This document shows positions 38,167-50,367 of a stretch of 64,000 nucleotides of DNA, one piece after another (the stretch's first letter is position 1; the number at the start of each line of letters is the position of its first letter). This DNA comes from Sebastes aleutianus. Its lineage: Eukaryota; Chordata; Actinopteri; Perciformes; Sebastidae. Under the pieces are notes generated by a model. It did not search any database, was not told where the DNA came from, and worked only from the letters and a program-made list of their open reading frames with translations. The position numbers and the translations under genes were made by a program. The DNA is taken from contig CAKAKS010000004.1 of NCBI GenBank assembly GCA_916700875.1, positions 17,533,444 to 17,597,443 on the forward strand. The letters run 5' to 3'.

Positions 38167-41100
38167 TGAAGTTAAACAAATCCATCTGCTGAGGAGCAGC
38201 TTTTTCAAAATTTACAATAGGCCTATATCTTTTTTCCCCCTATTGCGAGTTGTGTAATTTCACTCACTTCTGTAATGTTCATTAGTGTTCAGGTTAGGGC
38301 AAATGTTCAAATTTAATTATCATGTCTTGTATTAATAACCAAAAACTGGCTGCAAAATAAGACATATAATGTCACAATGTGACATTTGGAGTATGAAATC
38401 CTCTGATGCAGCTTTTATCATCAAATCTTACACATATACACACACACACACAAAGACAGCCAAGTTGTGCAGCACGGTGCACACAGGCACATCACACAGA
38501 CTTCTCCCATCACTCTCTGTCTCTCTGTAGCAGTGATACTGATGAATGGCTGGAGGTTACTCTGCTGGGAGAGAGCTCTGTGCCCGCCAGGCAGCCTGGA
38601 TCTAATAACAAAGTTGCGTACTTCAATTGCATAACCCTGGCAACGGCAGCAAAGATTGAACTTACTGTAGGCTATAGCGGGGTGCGTGTTAGTATGGACT
38701 CTGGGTGATCAGGCTTTAAATCAGTTATGCATTTAGAATAGTGGTTTGGATGTGAGGAATCTTCTGCGCTGAGACATTATCGGGGGGATTTACTGAAGCC
38801 TGAAGCCTTTTCATCAACCAGCAATCAACAATTTATTGGTGGCAGTCAGTCAATAAAGGCATTCCCTGAAAGTGTCAGTGAAATCAATATTCCCCCCGTG
38901 ACAACCCAGAGAGAGAGCAAGAGCGAGAGGAAAAATAAGCAGACGTATAATGAGTAGCCACACTTGCACTGTATGCACATACGATTGATTAACTGTGTTG
39001 CCAGTAGAGCATTATGAATGAACCTGACCTGAATTTGTACAATTCACTACTAAATTTTCTCACTTTCACTCCCACTTTGACTTTAATTGTCAGCGTACTG
39101 ATTTAATCCCGGCTGATCCCAGTGTGATGACTGATTTTTCTTGGGGGAAAACTGAACTGTCACCCAAGGCTGACTGCAGTAAATCTCTCAACAAGGAGTT
39201 TGTGTGTGTGCGTGTGTGTGTGTGTGTGTACAGTGTCTTTAAGCTTAGTTATGTTCAAATTCAAGATTGTTTTCGGTGTGTGGCGTCTTTAAGGGAAACT
39301 TGCTCTGGTGCAGTGTGAGTCCCTCAGGAGGCATGTGTGATCTTATTTGCGTCACGGCATCTTGCAAGTACAGTACATCCATGACGCTGGCCTACACATC
39401 AAAGGGTGTGAAATGGCTCGGCTCTATCGAAATTTGTCTCGAGGCTGAGAAAACACAGATATGCTCGTTGAAAATAAATAAAGTCCTATGATGCCTGCAG
39501 GCTTGTCAACAAAGCAGTTCAACAGGATTTGAATTTAAAAGGGTAACTGAAAAAAAAAGGGATACACTGTATATTTAAAATCCATGACAACAGCAGTGTT
39601 TGAACACATTTCAGATTAAACAGGAGTGACTTCTACTGTATGCATTTTGTCACTTGAAGAATCCACTGGAAACTGACTCCAGTCCATATTTTACATCTCT
39701 CTCTGGCTCAGCATGCAACAGCCAGCTATTTATCAATAATTCAGACCAATGGAGGTAGTTGCAAACATATGAAAGATGACACAGAGAGTGCAAAGTAACT
39801 GTTCCATTACTTTGTTGTCATAATTACCATTAAATCATATTTTGACAGGTTGTCAGAGCCTCAAACTCTCTTTCACAGAACTCCAAGAAGAAGCCATTAT
39901 AATGTGTTTCCTGCTGCATGTCTACAAGTCAATGACAGCACTAATGTTGTGATGTGCTTTCTTTACATGCATTGACTCTGTCAACAGAGTAATCTTGTGG
40001 TTACATATAATTACACTGCAGTTTATCTGATTAAACAAATTTATGATGCAGGCGGATGAAGCACGAGCCATATTAATGTAAATTATTAATTATTCTACAT
40101 CATTATAAATTCTGCTGATGCTGCCATGGCAATGACTGCCTTGTAATGGGGAAAAGCTTAATGAAAAAATGATCCTCAAATAACACGTATTTTAAGAATG
40201 TTGTATCTGAAATAAAAACAAAATCATATTTGTATTTGATCGCAGCAGTATAGTATGAGGCAGATGTCACCTAGTTTCAGCTCTACCTTCCCATCTTTTC
40301 CTCAACTGCCACTCACCCTTCTTCTTCTGCTGCTTCTCTCAGAACAATTACAGACTTGAGAGATTAGCAGATCTCAGCTCACGAGGCGTGGCTGGATGAA
40401 ATCAGTTTCACTGGATGGGAGACCGTAAGCACGTTCCAACCCAGCACTTTCGATCAATGCTCATGAAACGGCCCAGAGGGACGTCTGCAAACCTTTGATG
40501 TTCCCTTGAAGACTCTATCGCTTTTTCGACTTGATTTAATTCAGCCCTCTTTGTCTCGGAGCAAATTAATTCCAGGCCTGAAAAGTGACGCGTAAACACC
40601 AGTGTCTAATTTCAACCTTGCAGTATATATGCATGCACATGTGTTATGCAAAGAGCAGATGGCGCGAGCGTGATGGTCTCAAGTTAAGGAACATAGAACA
40701 TGTTGCATTTTCTAATTGTGCAATTAATGCTGCACATGTTTTAGCCCAAGAAAATCAGAACTCATTACATGTGCTCATGCACATATCTGAACCTCCTTAA
40801 CCGCAATGTTCACATGAAAGAGCCGAGCTAATGAACAGAGATTAGTTCATATTCTGTAGGCAACACATTATGTTGTTTACTGTATACGTCAGGTTCTTCT
40901 GCAGCCATCCAAACACTAGTAGAAGTACTAAGAATAGAAATGGCATTGAAGCTGAATAATTCAGACGCAGGGGGTGGAATACACAACGAGATTTTTCCAT
41001 GAGGCCTCAAAAAAAAAAAAACGTAGAAATGCTGATATCACAACAGCCCTCACTGAAGAATCTCTTTGTGCGTATGTATGTGGAGACATTCATTTGTTAA

Positions 41101-41728
41101 GTGTGTGTGTGTGCGGGTCGTGAAAGGGCCATGGGACACTTTACACAAGGATGAACTAATCATATCACAGTCCTCTATGAGTCGACTTCATTCAGATGCA
41201 CTTAGTGGTTTTATAGCTGAATAACTGATGTGATGAAGTCTAAAGAATTACTCAACACACATTTACAGTTGATAAAAGCTGTTTCAGCTCATCCATAAGT
41301 CTACAAAGTCCACTTTCCATTTGCTCTACACATAGTACAGTGTAAAAGTCTGTATTTTAATGTGAACCCTGCGGACTGTGCAGACTAGAATGGGCGGAAA
41401 CAGCTCTGTTCACCCGTTGGGGATTTTTCTCAAATCTCACTCTTCATCTTCCTGAACAGAACAGGCAGCACTTACACTTTCTGTTTCCCATATTCCTCCA
41501 TCCTTCCATGGGACTTGTGCTTTTCACACTTCCCTAAACTTTACAAAAGAAATTCACAGTGAAGTATTAAATATTGAACGGCTCAAGTGAGAATGTTAAA
41601 TCGGCCTTCTGTCAGTACAGTCGGTGAGCAAGATGGAACAAGATTTGTGGATTAAGGCTGAATCCTGGACCAGATGTTCCTTATTTTAAATGATCGGCAA
41701 CACTCGTAAGGAGGAATTCATCTTACGA
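38167..41728. other. No gene found; microsatellites and possible conserved non-coding stretches
   Basis: CA/TG runs occur at about 38435-38452 and 39200-39230. About 38760-38900 and 40020-40180 are repeat-free with balanced composition and could be conserved non-coding elements; this is an impression only. Confidence 0.5.
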
Positions 41729-41955
41729 GGGCTGCGACTAACAATTATTTTCACTACCAAATGATCTGTCAGTTATGATTTTCATTTAATCAGTTAATCA
41801 CTTAGTCTACGAAGAGTTTCTGGAGGCCACAGTAATGTGAGAAAACAGAGAAAAGCAGCACATTCTCACATTTGAGAAGCTGGCATTTTTGCTTGATGAA
41901 TGACTTAAACATTACTCAATAATAAAATTTGTTATAGATACATTTTCAGTTGATT
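41729..41955 (+). repeat. Fragment of a 'ggctgcgactaac' dispersed repeat
   Basis: Starts GAGGGCTGCGACTAACAATT and continues with 'agaaaagcagcacattctca' and 'atttgagaagctggcatttt', also present at about 55045-55180. The two fragments belong to the same fish repeat family as the 'gctgcaacgattaat' copies. Confidence 0.65.
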
Positions 41956-41957
41956 GA

Positions 41958-42295
41958 AGGAATAGTTTGACATTTTGGGAAATACTCTCATTTGCCTTCT
42001 TGCCCAGAGTTAGATGCAATGAGCAACCTCCGGGATCTGAAAAGTGAAGCCGATGCTGAAGTGCCTTAAACTTGCTTTATTTCTAACAGCCAGCAGGGGG
42101 CGACACCTCTGGTTGCAAAAAGAAGATGGTGACAGCCAAAAACCGAGATGGCGACGACAAAAATGCCGAACTTGAGGCACAATAATGTGTTAAGTAGTGA
42201 CCTTTACAGGTACTGTTAGGCAGAGCTTCTCACCAAACTCTCGACAAGAAAGCAAAATGAATATTTCCCAAAAAGACAAACTATCCTTTTAGCTT
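41958..42295. repeat. Inverted-end repeat with a family 1 deletion derivative inside
   Basis: The outer element starts 'ggaatagtttgacattttgg' and ends 'tcccaaaaagacaaactatc', imperfect inverted ends of a common fish repeat. Its interior is interrupted at 42023-42187 by sequence matching both edges of family 1 ('tctgaaaagtgaagccgatg' on one side, 'atgccgaacttgaggca' on the other) with the middle missing. This is therefore an internally deleted family 1 copy nested in another repeat. Confidence 0.7.
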
Positions 42296-43615
42296 TCTGT
42301 CATTACACTATGCTGTCATTAACATTTCTATTGTTTAGCAGTGAGCATTAATTAACAGAGGCAATCCGAGGTAAAGCATTCAGCTCAGAAACACACAGCC
42401 GTGGATGAACACATGGCTGCGGCACAAATTAAAGCGCTGACCCTCCAGTTATGGGGACGGTCTCACTAATAAGCAACGTGCAACCTTGACTATGCATGCT
42501 TTATACATTCCAGCAAGCTTTTATAACACCAACCTTGAATTTCTGTGAGAGAAACCCCCGCCCCTGGGAAAGAGCTGTTTATATTGGCACTATAGCGATG
42601 TGTTGTTACTCTCTGTCACTGTGTTGTCATTCTGCACTGTAGCTGCCATGTCCTCCTGGTAGAGACAGGCGGGAGCAATTCCTGCCTGAACCGTTCACTG
42701 GCAGGTAGAAGGTGCTGAGAGAACCAAACAGTGACTACATTATCTTTGCTTCACTGCACTGCTTTCTCTATGCTTTTCTTGCTCTTTGACCTCTCCCCCT
42801 CCTCCCCTCTCTCTCTTTTCTTTTTCTCTAGACCCTTAATTCACTGTGTCCCCACTGAAGTGACAGAAGTCAGAAGGGCTCCTCTCGTATTCACTAAAGA
42901 GTGTCACCTTGGAGGAGAGTCAGCTCATGTCACATTCATCATGACATCTTTCTACTCTCAAAACCAGTCCAAAAAAAAAAAAAAAAAGCAGAAATGGAAG
43001 TCTTTTAAATTTTAATGCAACTGTGTTGGTTTTGAAATGGAGGTGAAATAGGATAAATTTAGTCAATTTAGTCACATTTTCAACGAGGTAATGAAGTGAT
43101 TCGATTACAAAAGGCTGACACACTGTTCTAGCTGCCAGTCAGTGTCAATTCACCTCAATAAAGCTGAATACATTTAAGAAATATATCTGAAAAACCATTG
43201 TGTCAGAGGGAAAACTGCTTACTTCTTTACTGACAGTGGCTTCAATAGACCATAATGCACTGCAGCCACACGATGTGAGCTTTAACTCTTTATTTATTTC
43301 TTTACAAATACCAGAGCCACTTTCAAGAAACAGTATTTAATGCAATTAACTGCATGAACAAACAGTAAATGATTCCTCTGGCGTGCTGATGTTTTGTTTC
43401 TTTGTTTGTGGTGTTGGGGTCTTAATATTTGAAATATGTATATGTTCCACTGCATGGAATTTGCAGGCATCATTTTTAAATAAGGTAATGTGAGGACAGC
43501 AATTTTTGGATGTAATGCAATGTTTGAATGTATATAATTGTTTGTGATTTATTTTAATGGAATTTTTTTTTGTTTATTTTAAGCATTGTTATTGTTATTG
43601 CTCTCCGCAGAAACA
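42296..43615. other. No gene found
   Basis: A CT-rich stretch at about 42775-42835 and an A run near 42971-42988 are the only notable features. Confidence 0.55.
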
Positions 43616-44415
43616 AATGCAACAAGTGACCCGTTCATTCCTATGAAAGTTGGTCAGTGGCGCGCATGGAGCAAAAAAAAACTTGACTTCCGAGTAGAAA
43701 AAGACCTGGATCTTCCAGCGATCTCTCGCATCCATTGGACCCTTAGAGCAGGAGTGTTTCCTTTAACCCCACCTTCCAGCCCTCGGTCTGGCCCAAGCCC
43801 CCAGGAAGAGCGCCGGTCGTTGATGGCAATTTTCATAGTAGCCGCGGTACTACATCTCCGTGTTTGTCATGTGATGACATTTGGCCCAAAAATACTTTTT
43901 CCCATAGACTTACATTGGGAAAGAGATGTCTGTAACTCAGCGGCAAATTTTTTTTGAGGTGAATCAACTTCCCACTACGAACACTCTAATAGCCCTTATT
44001 TAAATCATTAGGTCCTAGAAGTTGTAATTTTGGCATCATGCGCCACTGAGCAACTTTCATAGGAATGAACGAGGCCCCGCCTCCAACGCTGTATCCAGTT
44101 CTGTTTATATATCCATGATCCAGCCTCGGACTGAACAAAGGAAGGAAATTAACTCTGGATTCGGATATTAGTGCATTTTACAACTTTTAGGACCTAATGA
44201 TTTAAATGGGGGCTATTCAAGTGTTCTTACTGGGAAGTTGCTTCACCTAAAAAAAAAGATCTGCTGAGTTACAGACGTCTCTTTCCCAAAGTAAGTCCAA
44301 GTAAAAAAGTATTTTTGGGTGCCATGGCATCACGTGACAGACACGGAAGTTGTAGTACCACCATTTGGCCACTACATAAAATTTGCTTCAAAGCCTGACG
44401 CTCTTCCTGGGGCCT
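43616..44415. repeat. Palindromic (fold-back) repeat cluster
   Basis: Two nested inverted relations are visible. 'gttcattcctatgaaagttg' (about 43633) returns inverted at about 44052-44071. A longer left arm, 43800-44030, returns inverted at 44176-44413: it reads 'caggaagagcgcc' at one end and 'aggtcctagaagttgtaa' at the other, against 'acaacttttaggacctaa' and 'gctcttcctgggg'. The arms are about 230 bp with scattered mismatches and a spacer near 145 bp. The 123-codon open frame on the left arm is an effect of the repeat, not a gene. Confidence 0.8.
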
Positions 44416-45529
44416 TAGCTGAATCACTAACTGTTAGATGAAAGAATATATGAACACCTGAGAATGGAGTTTTCCTAAAGGCAGTTTCAGGGAAAAATGT
44501 CTTTGTAAGAAACAAAACCGTGCAAACCTTCCCTGGAATCAAGCAATTCCACATTTGAGACACTCTAACAATGCCTCTAAACCACCGTGTACTCTCCTGC
44601 TGGGAGTTTATAGCTCTGACACTATTGCATTTGGAGATGAAAGAGTGGAGGTAGGTGGGGGGGTATGAAAGTAAATCATGGACGATGGAAAGACAGAAAG
44701 CAGATTGAATGAGAGACATACTGCTGCGGGCAGATGTGCTGTTAAATGTTGGTTTGCTGAAGGAAAGCTTTGTGGCCGGGATGTCAGGGATGGATCATTA
44801 CTCTATATCCACCACCAACAGTAACCACAGTTACAGCATGTGTACCTTAATGAGATACATCCTCCTATAATAGTATAATTAATCATTTCACAGACCAGAG
44901 GGGCCAACTACGGCAAGGCACACCTACTCTTATTTCTCTTGACGTCAGCCTCTACTGCTTGTTCTCATATCATATTTGTGAGGCCGCCATTTTCTCCCCT
45001 GCATATTAAACATTCAATTTACCTCCATTTAACATTTTGTTTGCTTCAATTTTGCATCATTTGTAGTTCAGGCTGGGTAATTTACACCGTTTCTGCTCCC
45101 CATAACAAGCTGAGCATGATGGATGATGCCGTGTGAGTTTCAAATAGACAACATGTGAATGGAACGGCGTGACAGGAATGGGAATTTATAATCAGCTGGG
45201 ATATCGCTGTGTAAGTGAACAACTGTGCATATGACCGCATACATACAGGATGGTGACAAATAAAAGGAAAAACCAACAAACAGTGTCTTAGTGAAGTGAC
45301 GGGCCACCAGAAGCTGCCGGAGCAGTTTCAGTGCTCCTTGGCAGAGAGTCAAGTCTGTGAAAATCGATTGGAGGGATGAACACCATTCTTCTGAAAGATA
45401 TTCCCTAATTTGGTGTTTTGATGATGGAGAGTGCTGTCTAATGCAGTGGTCCTGAAATTTCTTGGCTTGAGCACCCTAAAAATAAAGTTAGGCTGGACCA
45501 TAGACTGTGCTTAGGCACATCATGGATGT
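44416..45529. other. No gene found
   Basis: Unique-looking sequence; no credible exons. Confidence 0.55.
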
Positions 45530-45990
45530 TTAAAGAGAACTGGATACAGTGTTTGAGGCGGGGCCTCGTTCATTCCTATGAAAGTTGCTCAGTGGCGCAT
45601 GAAACCAAAATGGCTTGACTTCCGTCTGGAAAAGTACCAGGATCTTCCAGCGATCTTCCGCATCCATTGGGCCCGTGGAGCAGGCGCAGTAGCCTCCGCT
45701 CGGTCACGGGGTCACAATGTCACGCTGTCGTCACAGTTTGCTAACTCCGCCTCCCAGCCCGCGGTCCAGCAAATGTGTTCCTTAGTGACATCACCACGTT
45801 ACAGAAGAAGGCAGGACTTCAATGAAGGCGTTTCAGGCAGTTCAGGAGCAGTGTTTCTGTGGGGGAGAGTAACTCCCTTTGGCCTGGATTTTGGGCTTTT
45901 CAACTTTGCAGACCTTTTACATGCACAAAAAACTATATAACGCACTAAAGGAAAGGGAAAAAGCACAAAAGCATAATAGGTCCTCTTTAA
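45530..45990. mobile_element. TTAA-bounded chimeric element
   Basis: TTAA occurs at both ends (45530-45533 and 45987-45990), with inverted ends TTAAAGAGAACTGG and, reverse-complemented from the right, TTAAAGAGGACCTATTATGC. The right half is the inverted counterpart of the left end of the element at 27623-28562 ('cataataggtcctctttaa'). The left half ('ggcggggcctcgttcattcc', 'gttgctcagtggcgcatga') instead matches the fold-back repeat at 43.6-44.1 kb. The 120-codon open frame is spread across both parts and is not a gene. Confidence 0.7.
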
Positions 45991-47937
45991 CACGACTCTG
46001 ATTGCATCAGAAGTAAATAAATGTCTCTTTGAACCTTCAAATGCTTTCCAACACAATAAAGAAATATTCCATAGTGCCACTGAACTGTCCAAACAGCAAT
46101 AAAAGGATTTTCATAGAATGATCTGTTATTTTGTCACAGCAGCGAGTTTGAGCAGGAGTGCAATTCTAGGTCTAGTTGACAAGACGCGGCCTCTAAATCA
46201 GATTTAGTCCAACATCACCTGGCTCGCCTGAAGGTTCCTGTGATCCCCCTCCTCCAGCCTTCACACTCCACTAGCAGCACCCGGGGTTTGAGTGGCAGGA
46301 AAGTAGTGGCACTGAGAAAGGTGAACAGTCTGTACACTTCTTAAGTTCTACAAAAAAGAAAAGAAAAATCCTATGTGTTGTGTCCGAACTTGATGTTCAG
46401 CGATAACGCAGCACAGCAGTAGACAGCAGTGGTTACCGGGGTCGTTTGGAGGAATGAAAATATTATTTTGACAGCCTCTTACAGACCAAAGTGGTTTTAT
46501 ATGTGGAGATTTATCTCTTGTGATGGCTTGTCTGAGGCGAAGAGGTGCGGATAGGGAGGAGTAAGATTGGATGTGATCCCTGTTGAAACTTCCATCAAAG
46601 CTGAAAATATGGTATCTACTGCCGGTCAAAGGAGGTGATTTATTTTTATTTTCTTAACAAACCCTGTTGTTGTGGCGTAACTCGCTATTTTTGTTCAGCA
46701 AGGACATTCTCGGAGCTTAAAAAGTCTCCTTTTATACTGACAAATGAAAATGTGTTATCTTTAAAAGTGGTATTCTGCAGACTGAACAGTTTTCTAATAA
46801 TGTCTAAATTATAGTTCTGGGATTCAGAGTGAGTCTTGATGTCATTCAGAGGCTAATCTCCTCCGCTCACCTTTGCTGTCCTTTGCCATCCTCATTTGTA
46901 ATCTAGTTGGCACAGCCGCCACTATTGGTCATGGCGGCGTAATTGTGACATTAGGAGTTGGTTCTAGAGGGATCCGCAAATGTCGTCCACAAATACGGCG
47001 TGAAAGTCACACAGACCGGGCTGCGAGGAGATAAACACTCCAAATACACAGAGCTTGTTAGTCATGGTCTCTAATTACCAAACGGTTCATGTAGGAACGT
47101 CCCAATTGTCCAATCTAGTCTGCACAGAAACGATGCCAAAGAAGCTGCTGGCATGCATAACTATTTGAAGATCTTTTCAAATTATTTTTTTTTTTTCGTC
47201 GGATCAAGATTTCAAGCCACAAACTGTTTTCTGTTTATCCGGATCCCTGTCAGTTCAAGGTAATTGCTTTTCTTTCTGGCATCCCATCAAAAAACGTTGA
47301 CAATATTTTGATATTTAACAGCATTTGGACGTAATAATCGCTGCCTGATGCAGAAAGCCCATGAGAATTCACTGTCGCCGAGACCTACATGAGTCATAAA
47401 GTGAATCATAATTTGTTACCAAAGTGACAGTGATCCTTTATAATACCCATCATGCACATATCTCTCATAATGTAAGTGATCAAAGATGGCGGGCGTGTAA
47501 TTGGATATGATTTCAGTTATTAGATGATGAGCAGCCGACAAATTGGGCCTTGTCCTTTGCCGGCAGAGCGGGTCACAGCAATCAGTCGGCGAACTTGAAA
47601 GAGTCATCCAGACACAATGTGGGATTACAACAGATCAGAAAGGAAGCCAAATACTGTTCTCTGTAAAGTCAACAGCAATGTTCAAGTGTTCTTTTGGTAA
47701 ATTTAGCCTCATACACGCTTAAGAGCTTGTTGACTTCATGGTCACGAATAACTGCTGTTCATAAGCATCAATACACAGCTGTTATTCTCTCCCACGTGTA
47801 TCAGGAGTTATGACTCAACTCTAGTATATAATGTGTGCTTTTTTGAGTGTGCAAGTGATTGCATACCTGTGTATTTGACTGCAGATTTGTGTACGGGTTG
47901 TTCTCATACATGGTTTGTAGCTATTACTACAAAAAGT
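45991..47937. other. No gene found; possible conserved non-coding stretches
   Basis: About 46890-46960 and 47460-47640 are non-repetitive with balanced composition. No credible exons. Confidence 0.5.
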
Positions 47938-48250
47938 AATGCACTGTAATTCGTTTAATATCCACAAAATACATTTGTATGCACGTCGTTTTTGTCACAT
48001 AACTTCTGTACTTAAGTTACGCCACTTCCGGTGTTATTTTAACTCAAACCACAATCTTTTCCTAAACCTAACTAAGTCGTTTTGTTGCCTAAACCTAACC
48101 AAGTTGTTTCCTGTGAAAACAGAATATATTTTGAAAAGACTGAGGAGGAAATTGACACATGCATCACATATTGCTGGACATTCGTAGGAAAAAGCCCCAA
48201 AAATGAGGGATAACTTTTCGAATAACTTTTTCCGTTGTATAAGGATACGT
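47938..48250 (+). repeat. Dispersed repeat, family 2, copy 1
   Basis: Matches 62127-62500 in the same orientation: 'gcactgtaattcgt', 'atccacaaaat', 'atcttttcctaaac', 'gcctaaacctaaccaagttg', 'gctggacattcgtaggaaaa'. The apparent open frames on both strands belong to the repeat. Confidence 0.8.
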
Positions 48251-48807
48251 TGAAGTGAGTACATACCTGTGCATGTGGCTGCATTATATAGTGTGCAAGA
48301 CTCCATAATCCAAGCTCTCCTAAGGAGCTCTGCATTAATTATTGCAGAGCGATAAATACGACACACCACAAGGTAACATCTGGTGCCGGGTGAGGGAACC
48401 AGCAGGGGAGGTTTCCTGGGTCGAGTGCTCCTTTAGAAAGGTTGTACCTCAGCTGGGCTGCCGTGTCATGGCCTGCCTGCCCACAACCTCAGTCCTCAGA
48501 AGCAGAATAATTGGATCATATGGATAATGGCACACATGGACACAAAATACTTGTTTTTATGTCCTATTGGAGGTGGAAAAGGCCGACTGATTAAAGCAGA
48601 CTGACTTCACCCTAGTTCAAATAGCTTAAATGCATGAGAGTTACACTAGTATTTTATTAATTATTATTTATTTATATATTTTATTTTATTCATTTACTTT
48701 GTTTTTGGCTCTCATGTGTGTGGAGAATGTGTTCTGTGTTGAGGTTAAGTTGGAAAACACCTAGGTGGTGGTGAACAAACACTCAGATCTTTTACTTGAG
48801 TAACAAT

Positions 48808-49395
48808 AAAGACTGTATAATATACTTATATACTATATAAGTGGATGCAGTCACCGTGACGTTAACCACGGTTTGTGGACTGCGGTTTTAAAGCCATAAG
48901 TTCGGCATTTTGTCCGTCACCATCTTGTTTTTTTGCAACCAGAAGTGACACAAGAGGGTTGAGCTACAACCGAATGCTGAATAAGACATTTTTAGGCGAC
49001 CAAAATGTTAATATTAACTTTCATGAACTGAAAACACACTGTGAAAGTTGTAAGACAAAAACACTGACAACTCCCAGACCGGACAACTTTGTGGTAGCGA
49101 CCTGTCAATCCCCAGGTAGCCACGCCTTAAAGCATACCCTGTTATGGTCTATTTGACTCTAAATGGGACCATAATTTACTAAATGAACATCATGCTGTAT
49201 TGAAGAAGACTTGAAAACTAGCGATTGAGACCATAAACTCATGTTTACAATGTTTACTGAGGTAATACATCAAGTAAGAAGTCACTTTTTCATAGACTTC
49301 TATACAATCAGACTTCTTTTTGCAACCTATTAGAAAGAATGCAAGTTTAAGGCACTTCTACATTGGCTTCACTTTTGAGACCTGGAGGCTGCTGC
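48808..49395. repeat. Dispersed non-autonomous element, family 1, copy 3
   Basis: Same orientation as copy 2 (17482-18065). It starts 'aaagactgtataatatac', contains 'tttgactctaaatgggacca' and 'gaacatcatgctgtattgaa', and ends near 'gacctggaggctgctgcc'. The 'gtcgccccctgctgg' word of copy 2 is deleted here. Confidence 0.8.
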
Positions 49396-50126
49396 CTGAG
49401 TAAAAGTAGCGAAACCACAGTGTAGAAATACTCTGTTACAAGTAAAAGTCCTGCTAAACTTGATTAAGTAAAAGTTGAATTCATTTATATGTAAATTAAA
49501 AGTACAGTGAGCTGATATCATACACTCTTATCACAAGACCCCACTGACATACTATCATGCAATGGTGCCACTGTGTGGAAGAAAGCTGCACACACAAGAC
49601 CTGCAGTGGCTTTACATAACGGCAACTGTATTACACATACACACACAATTGTTCACTTCAGCTCTATCATGCAAACATTGAGGGTAAATAATAGACCATT
49701 TAGAGCTTTAAAACAATGAAAATACCATAATTTAAGTAATGATTTCCAGGTCTGCTGGAGCCGTAACCTCATAAATCTTGATTTAATTTGATGCTGTATT
49801 CATTAAACAATGACCATATTAAATTACATCAGTAAAATAGATTTGTAGAGAGTTGTAGCATGGTCGATATGAACTCTTGCTATCCTCACACTTAATCTAT
49901 TAGCTCCAACTAGATGCCAGCAAAATTTCAAATGTCCTAACTGGACAGATGGTTACGTCTATATTTCAGCACTTAGCTGATTTAGAAAATGTTTTGTTTT
50001 GTTCTAAAATCTCACGCTCTTCAACTTATGTTGTGATTTTCCTTTCACACCCTGGTCTTTACCCTGCTGCTTTAAAACAGCAGGTTGTTTATGACAGGGA
50101 GAGATAACAGACGATCCATCTAGGGC

Positions 50127-50177
50127 AATAAAAAGAGATGACACAATATAGAGTATGTCAAGACAAGACAAGTTACG
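50127..50177 (+). promoter_or_regulatory. Tentative TATA-like box and 5' non-coding exon end of gene A
   Basis: CAATAAAAAG at 50127-50136 is followed about 40 bp later by a donor-like site ACG|GTAAGC (cut after 50177). A strong acceptor, CCCTCAG|A, cuts before 50359, nine bases upstream of the start codon, so a spliced 5' untranslated exon is likely. Which upstream exon joins it is a guess. Confidence 0.3.
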
Positions 50178-50367
50178 GTAAGCACTCTCATTTCCCATTT
50201 CACACCTTCAGATATTGGACTATATTTGCTGTAGAAGAGCTATAAAGACTGTGCATAAGCCGATATATGAAGAGGTGGGTTGTAGATTCAGATCTTTATA
50301 TATTGAGAATATAAACACTGGGATTTCGTTGTTTTTTTTTGTGGACTTTTACCCTCAGACCATCACC

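Noticed and set aside
43586..43957. A 123-codon frame similar to the one at 45578-45940 (both contain a K-x-D/L-DFR-x-EK stretch)
   Set aside because: Both lie in copies of the same palindromic repeat, and the shared peptide is the repeat read in the same frame. The second runs across the junction of a chimeric element.
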